Assembly: GCA_023954355.1 (NCBI GenBank)
Contig: JAMLID010000015.1
Span: forward strand, 1 to 64,000
Source: Oligoflexia bacterium
Lineage (GTDB): Bacteria > Bdellovibrionota > UBA1018 > CAIPTA01
Length of the DNA: 64,000 bases
Direction: 5' to 3'
Below the pieces are notes generated by a model, which saw only the letters and a list, made by a program, of their open reading frames with translations, had not been told where the DNA came from and searched no databases. The translations under genes and the position numbers were made by a program. Below, piece after piece: positions 16,523-24,761 of this stretch; within the stretch, counting starts at the first letter, position 1; each line of letters begins with the position of its first letter.

Positions 16523-18085
16523 ATGAAATGCGGACTATTTGTAGTACTCTTTACTCTATTTACACCTAACTTTGCTCAAGCAGATGCAAAAGTTATGAAT
16601 GCAGGAGAAGCGTTCGGTCAACTCATCTATCTTTCTGTAGAAGATGTGCAAGGCAGATCTGAAAAGTTTCAGGCACTTTCACCACTATCTATCCCTGTTT
16701 TTGCTGAGCTACCGATGGAGCTCTCTGTAGTTGCTGGAGCAATCACCTTAAAACAACAAAACATGTTGTCACATGTTCAAATCAAATCTAGAGCTAGAAA
16801 AACGCCAAATTTAGATATTTCTGGACTGGAAGGGCAACTAAATAACCCTTTAATGAATCAATTTTCAGATGGAGACTATGTTCATATGCTGCTTGGCCGC
16901 GACGGCAGTATTTTACTAGAACCCTCAACCGAAGAAGCAGCAATTGAATTTTCGAAACGAAAAAATCAAGAAGAAGTAAAAATTGAATTTGATTTAGGCC
17001 CGAGTGATATTTTCAGCACAAAAGATTTAGGTTCTAAAGATTTTCGCATTGTCGGCTCTAAAGCTGCTAATTATGCAGAATTAGCAAAAATTTTGAACAC
17101 ACCTGAAAGAATCATTGTTCGTGAGGGATTTGCTCTTCCCTTTTATTTCTACCAAGAGTTCGTTGACTCAAACCCAAAGATTTCTGATTCTATACAGAAA
17201 ATCCTAAGAGATCCGCTGATGAAAAAACTCACTAAGGTTAGCTATAGAGACAAAAAGCTTATGGATCTGCGAACTTTGATGATGGATGAATCTTCTATTG
17301 TTAGCGATGAATTATTAGTCAGACTTTTAGAAAAAACCTCACAAATCAAAGATGCAAAGGGCAAACTTGCAAAAATGAAATTTAGATCTTCTACTAACTC
17401 AGAAGATCTACCTAATTTTAATGGAGCAGGACTATACACATCTGCTAGCTTCAATCCCTACAAAAAGAAAAACGAATTAGGTTATGATGAGAAAAAGAAA
17501 GAGCTCGCCAACACTCTTCGAGAGGTTTGGAGCTCAGTATGGAACCTTCGTGCTTTTGACGAAAGAACATATTTTGGAATCCCACATAAAGACGTAAAAA
17601 TGGGCATGCAAATCAATCCTTCATATAAAAACGAAGACGTAGATGGTGTTGTTGTTACTAAAGATGCATCTGGCAGGCCGGCACTGCCTGAGAATAGAAA
17701 AGGTGTTTATATAGAGGCTCAAAGAGGAGACGATTTTAGCGTTGCTAATCCAGAACCAGGAACAAGACCAGAACAAATTCTTGTAAGCGTTGATAGAAAT
17801 AATCCATTAGACAAATCGAAATATGAAATCGTTATTATACAAAAATCTAATATTTCTGATAACGGTAAAGAAATTTTGCCTAATGACAACCCAAATCCAA
17901 TTATGAGCGATTTAGAAATTAAAGACTTAGCCTTTCAGTGCTTAAAAGCCGAGAACCACTTCAAAACAGTTTTTAGCACTAACGACGATGACTCATTTGC
18001 CTTAGACCTAGAGTTTAAAGTTGATAGCGAAAATAGCGGACAAAGACAGGTCTATCTAAAGCAAGCAAGGCCCTATATAGACTAA
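16523..18085 (+). CDS. Exported dikinase-like protein: phosphohistidine domain plus PEP/pyruvate ATP-grasp domain
   Basis: 520 residues. The signal peptide is clear (MKCGLFVVLF, cleavage near AQA). Residues about 60-105 carry VVAGAITLKQQNMLSHVQI then KTPNLDIS, matching the swivelling domain of PEP synthase and glucan water dikinase; the phosphorylatable His would be H84. From about residue 165 an ATP-grasp domain (PF01326) follows: VGSKAANYAELAKIL, MKFRSSTNSEDLPNFNGAGL, EVWSSVWNLRAFDERTYFGI. The order is swivel first, ATP domain second. No C-terminal PEP barrel. An ATP-using fold outside the cytoplasm is odd; it may act where ATP is available, such as inside prey, or may have become a binding protein. 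Confidence 0.8.
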   Translation: MKCGLFVVLFTLFTPNFAQADAKVMNAGEAFGQLIYLSVEDVQGRSEKFQALSPLSIPVFAELPMELSVVAGAITLKQQNMLSHVQIKSRARKTPNLDISGLEGQLNNPLMNQFSDGDYVHMLLGRDGSILLEPSTEEAAIEFSKRKNQEEVKIEFDLGPSDIFSTKDLGSKDFRIVGSKAANYAELAKILNTPERIIVREGFALPFYFYQEFVDSNPKISDSIQKILRDPLMKKLTKVSYRDKKLMDLRTLMMDESSIVSDELLVRLLEKTSQIKDAKGKLAKMKFRSSTNSEDLPNFNGAGLYTSASFNPYKKKNELGYDEKKKELANTLREVWSSVWNLRAFDERTYFGIPHKDVKMGMQINPSYKNEDVDGVVVTKDASGRPALPENRKGVYIEAQRGDDFSVANPEPGTRPEQILVSVDRNNPLDKSKYEIVIIQKSNISDNGKEILPNDNPNPIMSDLEIKDLAFQCLKAENHFKTVFSTNDDDSFALDLEFKVDSENSGQRQVYLKQARPYID

Positions 18086-19614
18086 GAGAAAGAATCGGCT
18101 CGATAATTAATGATATTTTTTTCGAGCCATTTTTTAATTTCAAGAAACTCAAACTGAATAATTTTGACTTTTTTCTCATCAGGTACTTTTTTAGTATAGC
18201 TACCTTTTGCATAGTTCTCTAAAAAATATTCTGCGTCGAGCAATACCGTTGCGATAAATTCTTTAGGAGTTAGAAGAAGAAAATTTTCACTAGAATCTCT
18301 ATTATGTCTAAATATTGTTTTAGTGTCATTTCGCACAAATACCCTAAAGGCTTCTTCTAATTCTGAAAAATCATCTTCTCTTCCTAGAGAATCCCATCGC
18401 TTTAAAATGATTCCGAGTGTATTCCACTCATCTTTTGTTCTTCTATGAAAATCAAATATTGGGGTAATATCTTCTTGATTCCAGGTTGAAATAATAGATT
18501 TCTTTAAATCTCCAAATATACCAGGCGGATTCGACTTTAGGCCATCTTTCAGCCACACAAGCCTTAAGTCATCTACGTCGCTAGAAACCTGTCTGCCTTC
18601 TTTGACAGTAACCGCTTCTTTTAAAAAATCGAGAATAAATTTTTGAAATTTGAATGATAAAAATACCTTATCTAGAGTTTTAGAATTTCGAGTAATATAG
18701 CCTAATTGATCCAACTGATAAAGTAGCCTTGGTGCAATTTTCTCCAATACACCTTGTAAATTTCTATTACTATTACGATCTACTTTTTCACCCTGACTTG
18801 AAAGAACCTCTATTCCAAAATGAACAAATGAAGATACATCTGTATTTTCATCAAAATACAATTTCTTACCCTCAACTTCTAAAATCGGTTTTCCGTCTAT
18901 GTTTTTTGTATACGTAGCAATTTTCGTATACGAATATTTCAATCTTCGAAACATATGCATAAACTCATCACTCATATTTTTTAAATGATGAATGGGAATT
19001 TTTATTAAGGCATTTACCTCTTCAAATTCTTTCTGCCCTGGAATAAGCTCTTTCTCGCTTCTAATGGTTTCAATTTTTTTAACTCTTTCATACATCTCTT
19101 GGCTTGTTAAAATCCTTGCACGATTCAGTATTTTATATAGCTCAAGATAGGCGATGAAAAAATTTTTATCGTGATTTGTCGTCTTTGGATCTGGATAATA
19201 TTCTCTAAGTAATTTTTTCGCTTTTTCTATATTTTCAACTTCATGCTCAGGGATTTGCCGTAAAATTCGACTCATCATACATGCAATTGATTTATCTTTT
19301 AAAGAATCCCACTCTTCTTTTCCACAATCTAACTTTGCTAGCACCTCTGGTGGTGGTGTATTTTGTTCACTCACTACTTTCTGCAGTAAACTAAAGAGCT
19401 CTGCATCTACTTCACCTACGTACGCCATAGACAATAAATAGGCTTTTGTTTTATTGGTAGGATCTTTCGCAAGAGCTTCTTCTAAAGTGTGCTTGGCCTC
19501 AGAATATTTTCTCTGATTTAACAAAGCCATTGCTCTATCAGCACGACTATCTTCTGTTTGATTTGCCGTGCATGAGCAAAGAGCTATAAAAACTAAGAAA
19601 AGAAGCTTTTCCAT
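18082..19614 (-). CDS. TPR-containing lipoprotein
   Basis: 510 residues. The N-terminus ALCSCTANQ is a plausible lipobox with the lipidated cysteine at residue 15. A TPR-like repeat follows (ALLNQRKYSEAKHTLEEAL), then a large helical body. It is a diverged paralogue of the product at 22543: the N-terminal repeat, and further on REYYPDPKTT against RSAYPNPEHT, align over about 170 residues; this copy is longer. TPR lipoproteins often serve as periplasmic scaffolds. It meets the dikinase-like gene tail to tail with a 4-bp overlap. No ribosome site is evident before the ATG. Confidence 0.75.
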   Translation of the reverse strand: MEKLLFLVFIALCSCTANQTEDSRADRAMALLNQRKYSEAKHTLEEALAKDPTNKTKAYLLSMAYVGEVDAELFSLLQKVVSEQNTPPPEVLAKLDCGKEEWDSLKDKSIACMMSRILRQIPEHEVENIEKAKKLLREYYPDPKTTNHDKNFFIAYLELYKILNRARILTSQEMYERVKKIETIRSEKELIPGQKEFEEVNALIKIPIHHLKNMSDEFMHMFRRLKYSYTKIATYTKNIDGKPILEVEGKKLYFDENTDVSSFVHFGIEVLSSQGEKVDRNSNRNLQGVLEKIAPRLLYQLDQLGYITRNSKTLDKVFLSFKFQKFILDFLKEAVTVKEGRQVSSDVDDLRLVWLKDGLKSNPPGIFGDLKKSIISTWNQEDITPIFDFHRRTKDEWNTLGIILKRWDSLGREDDFSELEEAFRVFVRNDTKTIFRHNRDSSENFLLLTPKEFIATVLLDAEYFLENYAKGSYTKKVPDEKKVKIIQFEFLEIKKWLEKNIINYRADSFS

Positions 19615-19749
19615 GACACACTAAGTGCAAACTCCCTGCCACTACTCAAAGCCATTTAAATTGAATTGACACACTAAGACTGTAGATGTTTTAGACAGAT
19701 GCGAAAAAAGTCTGGCAGCATCATATGAAACATAACCACCGCGTTAATA

Positions 19750-19779
19750 TTGACATTGGTTCTCAATGAGACCTATAAA
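19750..19779 (+). promoter_or_regulatory. Strong sigma70-type promoter
   Basis: TTGACA at 19750-19755, an 18-bp spacer and TATAAA at 19774-19779, about 40 bp upstream of the start at 19818. Both boxes are near consensus, which predicts high expression of the small secreted protein. Confidence 0.7.
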
Positions 19780-19817
19780 AAAATCTTAAACAACAATTGT
19801 AAGAAAGGACAACAATT

Positions 19818-20090
19818 ATGAAAACATTATTTGCTGTATTAGCCCTACTAGGTGTAGCTGCCACTGCTGACGCTGGAGTTCCTGTTGCCAACGATATGAC
19901 TTGTGCACAGACACTAGCTTACTCTGCCAGACATGGAAGAGTATACATCAGAACATATAGCGGTGATGTGATCCCGATCTACGGCTACAACAGAGCATGT
20001 GACTCTCACGATGAAGCAGTAAGTTACTGGGTAAGAACGTTAGACAACCCTACATGCGTAATTGGCCATAGATGTGTTAGCAGAAGATAA
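19818..20090 (+). CDS. Small secreted cysteine-containing protein
   Basis: 90 residues with a textbook signal peptide (MKTLFAVLALLGVAATADA). The mature part of about 71 residues has four cysteines (MTCAQ, RACDSH, PTCVIG, HRCVSRR), likely two disulfides, and many Tyr/Arg residues. It has a good ribosome site (AAAGGAC), a near-consensus promoter and a clean terminator, so it is a monocistronic, probably abundant exported protein. No family recognised. The compact disulfide-bonded form fits a secreted inhibitor, toxin-like or surface peptide, but the sequence does not decide. Confidence 0.7.
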   Translation: MKTLFAVLALLGVAATADAGVPVANDMTCAQTLAYSARHGRVYIRTYSGDVIPIYGYNRACDSHDEAVSYWVRTLDNPTCVIGHRCVSRR

Positions 20091-20110
20091 AATTTTGCAT
20101 AAACATTAAA

Positions 20111-20140
20111 AAAAGAGGCTCTTATAGAGCCTCTTTTTTT
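20111..20140 (+). terminator. Rho-independent terminator
   Basis: GAGGCTC 20115-20121 pairs with GAGCCTC 20127-20133 around a five-base loop, followed by seven T at 20134-20140. A preceding A run makes it potentially bidirectional. It ends the small secreted protein gene at 19818. Confidence 0.9.
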
Positions 20141-20175
20141 ATGCGCAACTTTCATCAGAATGTTAAAGTAAGCAT

Positions 20176-21384
20176 GTGAGTAAGCAAAAAAAAATTTTAT
20201 ACCTATGTTACGATGGATTAAATCAGCCCATTGGACAATCCCAGGTTCTACAACTACTCATAAACTTAAGCGAAAACTCACAACATTCTTTCACGATAAT
20301 TTCATTAGAATCAAACTCTGATCTTAAAAACATAAGACATAGAAATACGGCTCAAAAACTCAAAGAAAAACATATTGACTGGCACTACCACGCATTTTTT
20401 TATAAGCCTAAACGAATAGCCACTCTACTTAATTTATTTAAGATGCTCTTAAAATCAATAGAAATAGTTTATAATAAAAAAATCGACTTAATACATGCCA
20501 GAGCATTTTTTCCTACCTTGATCGCCTTCATCATAAAACTCTTATTCAAAACTCCATATATATTTGACATGAGAGGCTTTTGGCCCGATGAAAAAGCTGA
20601 CTTGGGCGCTATATCTAGAACTAGTTTTTTATATAAATTAATGAAAAAAATGGAACTCATGTTTATCAATCATGCAGCTGCTACCATCTCTTTATCTGAA
20701 GCGGCAATTCAAGAAATAAAAACATGGAAACATATAAACGCAAAAGAAGACCGTTTTTATAGAATTTCTACTAATGTAGATTTATCGCTATTTAAGTGGA
20801 ATCAAAAAATTAAAAACGCCCACGCGCCAGTAATTGGACATATAGGTTCAGCACACAGCTGGTATTTAATGGATGAATTTTTTCTAGCGGCTAAAGCTAT
20901 TTTAAAACACTCCCCTGACTCGAGAATTAAAATACTAAACAGACACGACCATACTTATATAAAAACCCTTATTTCAAAACACCAAATACCAATTGATAAA
21001 GTCGAATTAAAAGATATTGAACATAATTTAATTCATGAAGAAATTTGCTCTATAGACTTAGCTATATTTTTTATCAAACCCGCATATTCAAAAATAGCAT
21101 CGGCACCTACTAAATTTGCAGAACTACTCGCTTGTGGTGTTCCCTGTCTAACCAACGAAGGCATTGGTGATATTGCTCCGCTAATTCGAGAATCAAAAAT
21201 AGGAGTCGTTGTTCAAGACCTAAAGCAAACTGCTATAGAGAGTGCCGCACTAGAGATACTTTCCCTATTGAACGAACCAGACCTATCTAGAAGAGCAACC
21301 AACTTAGCCGAAAAAGAATTTTCTATGCGTACTGGGGCCTTAAAATACCTCGAAATATATAATAAAATAAATAATATCAAATAG
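20176..21384 (+). CDS. Glycosyltransferase, GT4-like (GT-B fold)
   Basis: 402 residues starting with GTG. N-terminal Rossmann half with ILYLCYDGLNQPIGQSQV (acceptor-side loop), a middle FDMRGFWPDEKADLG phrase and a C-terminal nucleotide-sugar site including SAPTKFAELLACGVPCLTNE, where the Glu is the usual donor ligand. Length is normal for the family. No signal peptide; probably peripheral to the inner membrane. It stands alone behind the terminator, without other sugar genes, so its acceptor (LPS, exopolysaccharide or a glycolipid) is unknown. Confidence 0.85.
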   Translation: MSKQKKILYLCYDGLNQPIGQSQVLQLLINLSENSQHSFTIISLESNSDLKNIRHRNTAQKLKEKHIDWHYHAFFYKPKRIATLLNLFKMLLKSIEIVYNKKIDLIHARAFFPTLIAFIIKLLFKTPYIFDMRGFWPDEKADLGAISRTSFLYKLMKKMELMFINHAAATISLSEAAIQEIKTWKHINAKEDRFYRISTNVDLSLFKWNQKIKNAHAPVIGHIGSAHSWYLMDEFFLAAKAILKHSPDSRIKILNRHDHTYIKTLISKHQIPIDKVELKDIEHNLIHEEICSIDLAIFFIKPAYSKIASAPTKFAELLACGVPCLTNEGIGDIAPLIRESKIGVVVQDLKQTAIESAALEILSLLNEPDLSRRATNLAEKEFSMRTGALKYLEIYNKINNIK

Positions 21385-21434
21385 TTACAAATATTTCCCA
21401 TACTCACCCCTCACCCACATCCTAGCTAAAATCA

Positions 21435-21463
21435 TTGACTAAGATGCAGTGCAGTATTATAAC
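21435..21463 (+). promoter_or_regulatory. Strong sigma70-type promoter
   Basis: TTGACT at 21435-21440, a 17-bp spacer and TATAAC at 21458-21463, 27 bp before the GTG start at 21491. Five of six consensus bases match in each box. Confidence 0.7.
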
Positions 21464-21490
21464 GCATAACATTATTTCTTGGGGAGAACG

Positions 21491-22546
21491 GTGAAACTTA
21501 CTACACTAAGTGCGATATTTACTCTTTTTAGCATCATCTTATTAGGTGCCGAAACAAAGGCAGCAGATTTATCGCTCTCTCTTTCGTACGCTCAAAGCCG
21601 AGACTTTTGGAAAACCGTTCAAAGCATTCAAGACAAAACAGGAGATATTGGAGCCATTCATCAAGTTATAAAAGATAAATATGGCAAACCTGACTTATTA
21701 TATTCTCGTTTTTCTGCAAGCTATTCATTTGAACAAAATGGTGATTTTCCAGAATTTATCGACAATTTTTTTGTCGGAACGAACGCTGAGGCATTAGCAG
21801 GAGGCGGTGTACAAAATCCCATTTCGCCTGAAGTGCACGCTTACGCAAGTACTATGGGAATAGGCTCGGCTGGCTTTCTTTCTATATCGGACTCAAAACA
21901 ATCCATATTTTCTATGCAAACACTTTTAGGTCTTGGTAAGCAAAAACAACTTGATGCAAAAGGTGCAGAATTTATAGATGCCATCCCTGTACGAAACGGA
22001 ATTTTAGCTTTAGGTGGTGTCGACTTAGATTATGTCTATAGAACTAGCTTTGGTGATAATTTTTGGACTACAAATTCTGTAGGAATTAGGCCAATTTATT
22101 TTTTTTCAAATATTGATCCTCCACTTTCAGAATCTGAAACAAAATATTCTTATCTTGTACTCCGCTGGCGCTTAGAGTCTGAGTGGCTTAAACAATTCTC
22201 TTCAGATTATTTCGACTGGTCTTTAGGAATTCATACTATTGCCGGCCAAAGCCCCTATCCGGGTCTAATACTGCCGATAACCTGGGACTATCATAATAGA
22301 CTTCAGTTACTACCCAGTCTAGGCTCTGTTAGTGGAATAGGTTTAGTGGCTAAGCTTTTTGGAGATGGTAGCTATGCAAACCTTACCTCACATGCAGGCA
22401 TATACGGTGGAGAAATTGGTGGCGGCCTTGGGCTACATATCAAAACATTTTCATTAAATGCATCGACCTACTCTATAGAAAACTACTTTCACCGCTCAGA
22501 AGGAAAAACAAGAATATGGAGTGCCTCTATTGGAGTTGTTCTATGA
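21491..22546 (+). CDS. Outer-membrane beta-barrel protein, unknown
   Basis: About 351 residues from the GTG at 21491, which has GGGGAGA upstream; an in-frame TTG at 21479 is within that ribosome site and is rejected. The signal peptide ends near TKA. The mature protein shows alternating polar and hydrophobic strands with many aromatic residues (RFSASYSFEQ, YSYLVLRWRLESEW, FSLNASTYSI) and ends in WSASIGVVL, like a barrel-terminal strand. It overlaps the following lipoprotein gene by 4 bp (ATGA), so the two probably form an outer-membrane complex. No family recognised. Confidence 0.7.
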   Translation: MKLTTLSAIFTLFSIILLGAETKAADLSLSLSYAQSRDFWKTVQSIQDKTGDIGAIHQVIKDKYGKPDLLYSRFSASYSFEQNGDFPEFIDNFFVGTNAEALAGGGVQNPISPEVHAYASTMGIGSAGFLSISDSKQSIFSMQTLLGLGKQKQLDAKGAEFIDAIPVRNGILALGGVDLDYVYRTSFGDNFWTTNSVGIRPIYFFSNIDPPLSESETKYSYLVLRWRLESEWLKQFSSDYFDWSLGIHTIAGQSPYPGLILPITWDYHNRLQLLPSLGSVSGIGLVAKLFGDGSYANLTSHAGIYGGEIGGGLGLHIKTFSLNASTYSIENYFHRSEGKTRIWSASIGVVL

Positions 22547-23409
22547 AAACTTTCTATTTTATTGCTTTATTAATTTGTTTTTCGTCCTGCGCACCTAGCA
22601 CTTCTGAAAAATACAACAGCGCCTCTAGTGAGGCAGAAATTCTAACCCTACTCAATGAAAGAGAATACCATAAAGCAATCTGGTTAATAGAAGCTCAATA
22701 TACAAAAAACCCAAAAAAGACTGATATTAAATTTTATTTAGCCCAAGCCTATCTAGGAAAAGCAGGTTTTGAGCCTCTAGAATTTATAGATAAAATTCAC
22801 GGAGACCAAAATAAAACTCAATCTAACCTATGGAATCAATTTTTTAAAAACTGTGAAACAAGAGCGATCTTTAAAAACGAATCTATTTCTTTACACTGCC
22901 TATTTAAACGAATCTATTTTAATACACCAGAAGTAAGTTCCGGCGACTTTGCGACCGCACGATCGTTAATGAGATCTGCCTACCCGAATCCTGAGCATAC
23001 TAGCACCTGGAATAATACTTTAATTGGAATGGTAGAGCTAGTAAGCCTCATTAAGCGAAGCGGTGATTTATATATGTATGGAAAAAATATTTTAACCACT
23101 ACTGAAATGAAAAAAAATGCTTTAAATATTCAGTGGCTTAAAGCTCAATTCACACAGGCGCTTATAGAAACCAACGAATGTGCAATTCGAGGGTCTTACT
23201 CTGGAGATAAAATATCAAAATTTATACTAAAATATAAATCAGAGAGCCTTTATGAGGCCCTAAATGATAGATTTCAACTTTCTCAAAGATTAGGAACACT
23301 AAAGTTACTTTCCATAGAACATAACTTAAAAAATAATCCTGACTTAACCATCAATCAAATTAGAGAAAAAATTCTCGCCGCCCTAGACGATGAAGAGCGA
23401 CAGCACTAG
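22543..23409 (+). CDS. TPR-containing lipoprotein, paralogue of the product at 18082-19614
   Basis: About 288 residues from the ATG at 22543, which overlaps the preceding TGA; an ATG at 22516 lies inside the barrel gene and is rejected. The lipobox is LLICFSSCAPS, cysteine at residue 16. A TPR-like helix pair (TLLNEREYHKAIWLIEAQY) begins near residue 35. The N-terminal 170 residues align with the longer paralogue upstream, including the FYLAQAYLGKAG phrase. Translational coupling to the barrel gene suggests that this lipoprotein assembles with it on the inner face of the outer membrane. Confidence 0.75.
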   Translation: MKTFYFIALLICFSSCAPSTSEKYNSASSEAEILTLLNEREYHKAIWLIEAQYTKNPKKTDIKFYLAQAYLGKAGFEPLEFIDKIHGDQNKTQSNLWNQFFKNCETRAIFKNESISLHCLFKRIYFNTPEVSSGDFATARSLMRSAYPNPEHTSTWNNTLIGMVELVSLIKRSGDLYMYGKNILTTTEMKKNALNIQWLKAQFTQALIETNECAIRGSYSGDKISKFILKYKSESLYEALNDRFQLSQRLGTLKLLSIEHNLKNNPDLTINQIREKILAALDDEERQH

Positions 23410-23903
23410 TTAATACAGCTGAACTCTAATTTATTTTTCTTTATAAGCCCATCATTAACCACCAGAGAAACACTAGATTCCTGAGGTTGAATTTTTTTGC
23501 TACCTACTTTTTTAGGAACATAATTGAACAGAGATTTTTTATTAATCTTATGGATACTTATTGCAGCAAGCTCTCCATTTTCATCTTCAACGGCTGTAAA
23601 TATATAAGTGCCATTTAATAGTTCAATACGATTCTTCAGGCCTTCATGACTATCGATTCCATAATATTTACCTCTTTTTGCATTTTTCTTAATATAGTTT
23701 TCTATATCATTACTTTCTAAATCTGCAATTTGAGCATTAGGTAATACATAAATAACACTGCCAGTACTTAAATTTATATTGTAAGAAAAGCTTCTTCCAC
23801 TTTCAGCAGCATCGCCTCTTATTTTACAGCTAACATTCATTGCTATAGCGTTATTATGAATCAAAAGAATCAAGGCACATAATGTGAAACTAAAAATTTT
23901 CAT
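23406..23903 (-). CDS. Secreted protein, unknown
   Basis: 165 residues with a signal peptide (hydrophobic 4-15, IAM/NVSC region) and an AGGAGATG ribosome site. The mature part is strand-rich with two cysteines, one near each end (NVSCKIRG and EFSCIN), suggesting a closing disulfide. No family recognised. It follows the lipase-like gene by 10 bp on the same strand and is likely co-transcribed. It ends in a 4-bp tail-to-tail overlap with the TPR lipoprotein gene. Confidence 0.65.
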   Translation of the reverse strand: MKIFSFTLCALILLIHNNAIAMNVSCKIRGDAAESGRSFSYNINLSTGSVIYVLPNAQIADLESNDIENYIKKNAKRGKYYGIDSHEGLKNRIELLNGTYIFTAVEDENGELAAISIHKINKKSLFNYVPKKVGSKKIQPQESSVSLVVNDGLIKKNKLEFSCIN

Positions 23904-23913
23904 TGTTCATCTC

Positions 23914-24558
23914 CTAATCTAAAATCAATTTCTTTGCTAATTTTTGCACACTTGAATGGGACGGCAGCGCGGCGTGATTAACGCCCTTTAATTCAATATT
24001 TTTTGCGCCCTTTACCGCATACCCAGGCAACCCACCTTTTTGATAGAAATTATAAAAAGCTCCTATTCTCACAGTGTTTGGTTTGCTATAGATATTTTCT
24101 GACTTTGAGAGCATAAACCTTGCCTCACTATCCATAGACCTAGGATCTAGTGTGATAACATTGTCTACTTGCATTCCATTCATTCGATCAAGAAGATTAA
24201 AAATGGCAATACCACCACCAAAGCTATGACCAATGACCATAAGATTTAAATCTTTTCCTAAAACATTTTTAAAATCTTTTATGCATTCAAACGCCTTAGC
24301 GTCTTCAGTATAAGCGTAGTTCTTTGAGACCATTATACGTCCGACATCGTTCTCAATTCTTTTCAATAGACCGTTTCTCACAAAGCCCGCTTGCTTTGAC
24401 CCTAATCCCTCAAAAGAAACCACCAAGTGATTAGCGCCCGATTGTTTTGCTTCTTGTGCTTCTCGTAAACAATCCTCTGCAAAGGCTAAATTTAGTACTA
24501 GCAGACTACTTAAAAAGACCACTAGCAAAAGTGGAAAGCTTATATTCTTTCTGCTCAT
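23914..24558 (-). CDS. Exported alpha/beta hydrolase, lipase-like
   Basis: About 214 residues from the ATG at 24558, which has a strong GGAGGTGA site; the ATG at 24579 is rejected for lack of one. A signal peptide (hydrophobic 9-24, AFA) precedes an alpha/beta hydrolase with nucleophile elbow VIGHSFGGG, a likely acid in ITLDPRS and catalytic His in KGVNHAALPSH near the C-terminus. Probably an extracytoplasmic esterase or lipase; the substrate is unknown. A near-copy of the element found before the L,D-transpeptidase operon lies 55 bp upstream of this start. Confidence 0.78.
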   Translation of the reverse strand: MSRKNISFPLLLVVFLSSLLVLNLAFAEDCLREAQEAKQSGANHLVVSFEGLGSKQAGFVRNGLLKRIENDVGRIMVSKNYAYTEDAKAFECIKDFKNVLGKDLNLMVIGHSFGGGIAIFNLLDRMNGMQVDNVITLDPRSMDSEARFMLSKSENIYSKPNTVRIGAFYNFYQKGGLPGYAVKGAKNIELKGVNHAALPSHSSVQKLAKKLILD

Positions 24559-24761
24559 AACTTCACCTCCTAAGAACATCCGTTAGTGGCGATGAACTCT
24601 AACACTGACCAGTTAAATAATGCAATGCGCTGTATTTTTTACAAAATTCTTAAATATCAATTACTTAGAAATAAATTGGATTATTTTTGTCAAACAAAAT
24701 CTGCCTTTAGTTAGCCACTACTCTTTTTCAATAATTTCCCAAAAATATCCGATAGATAGAT

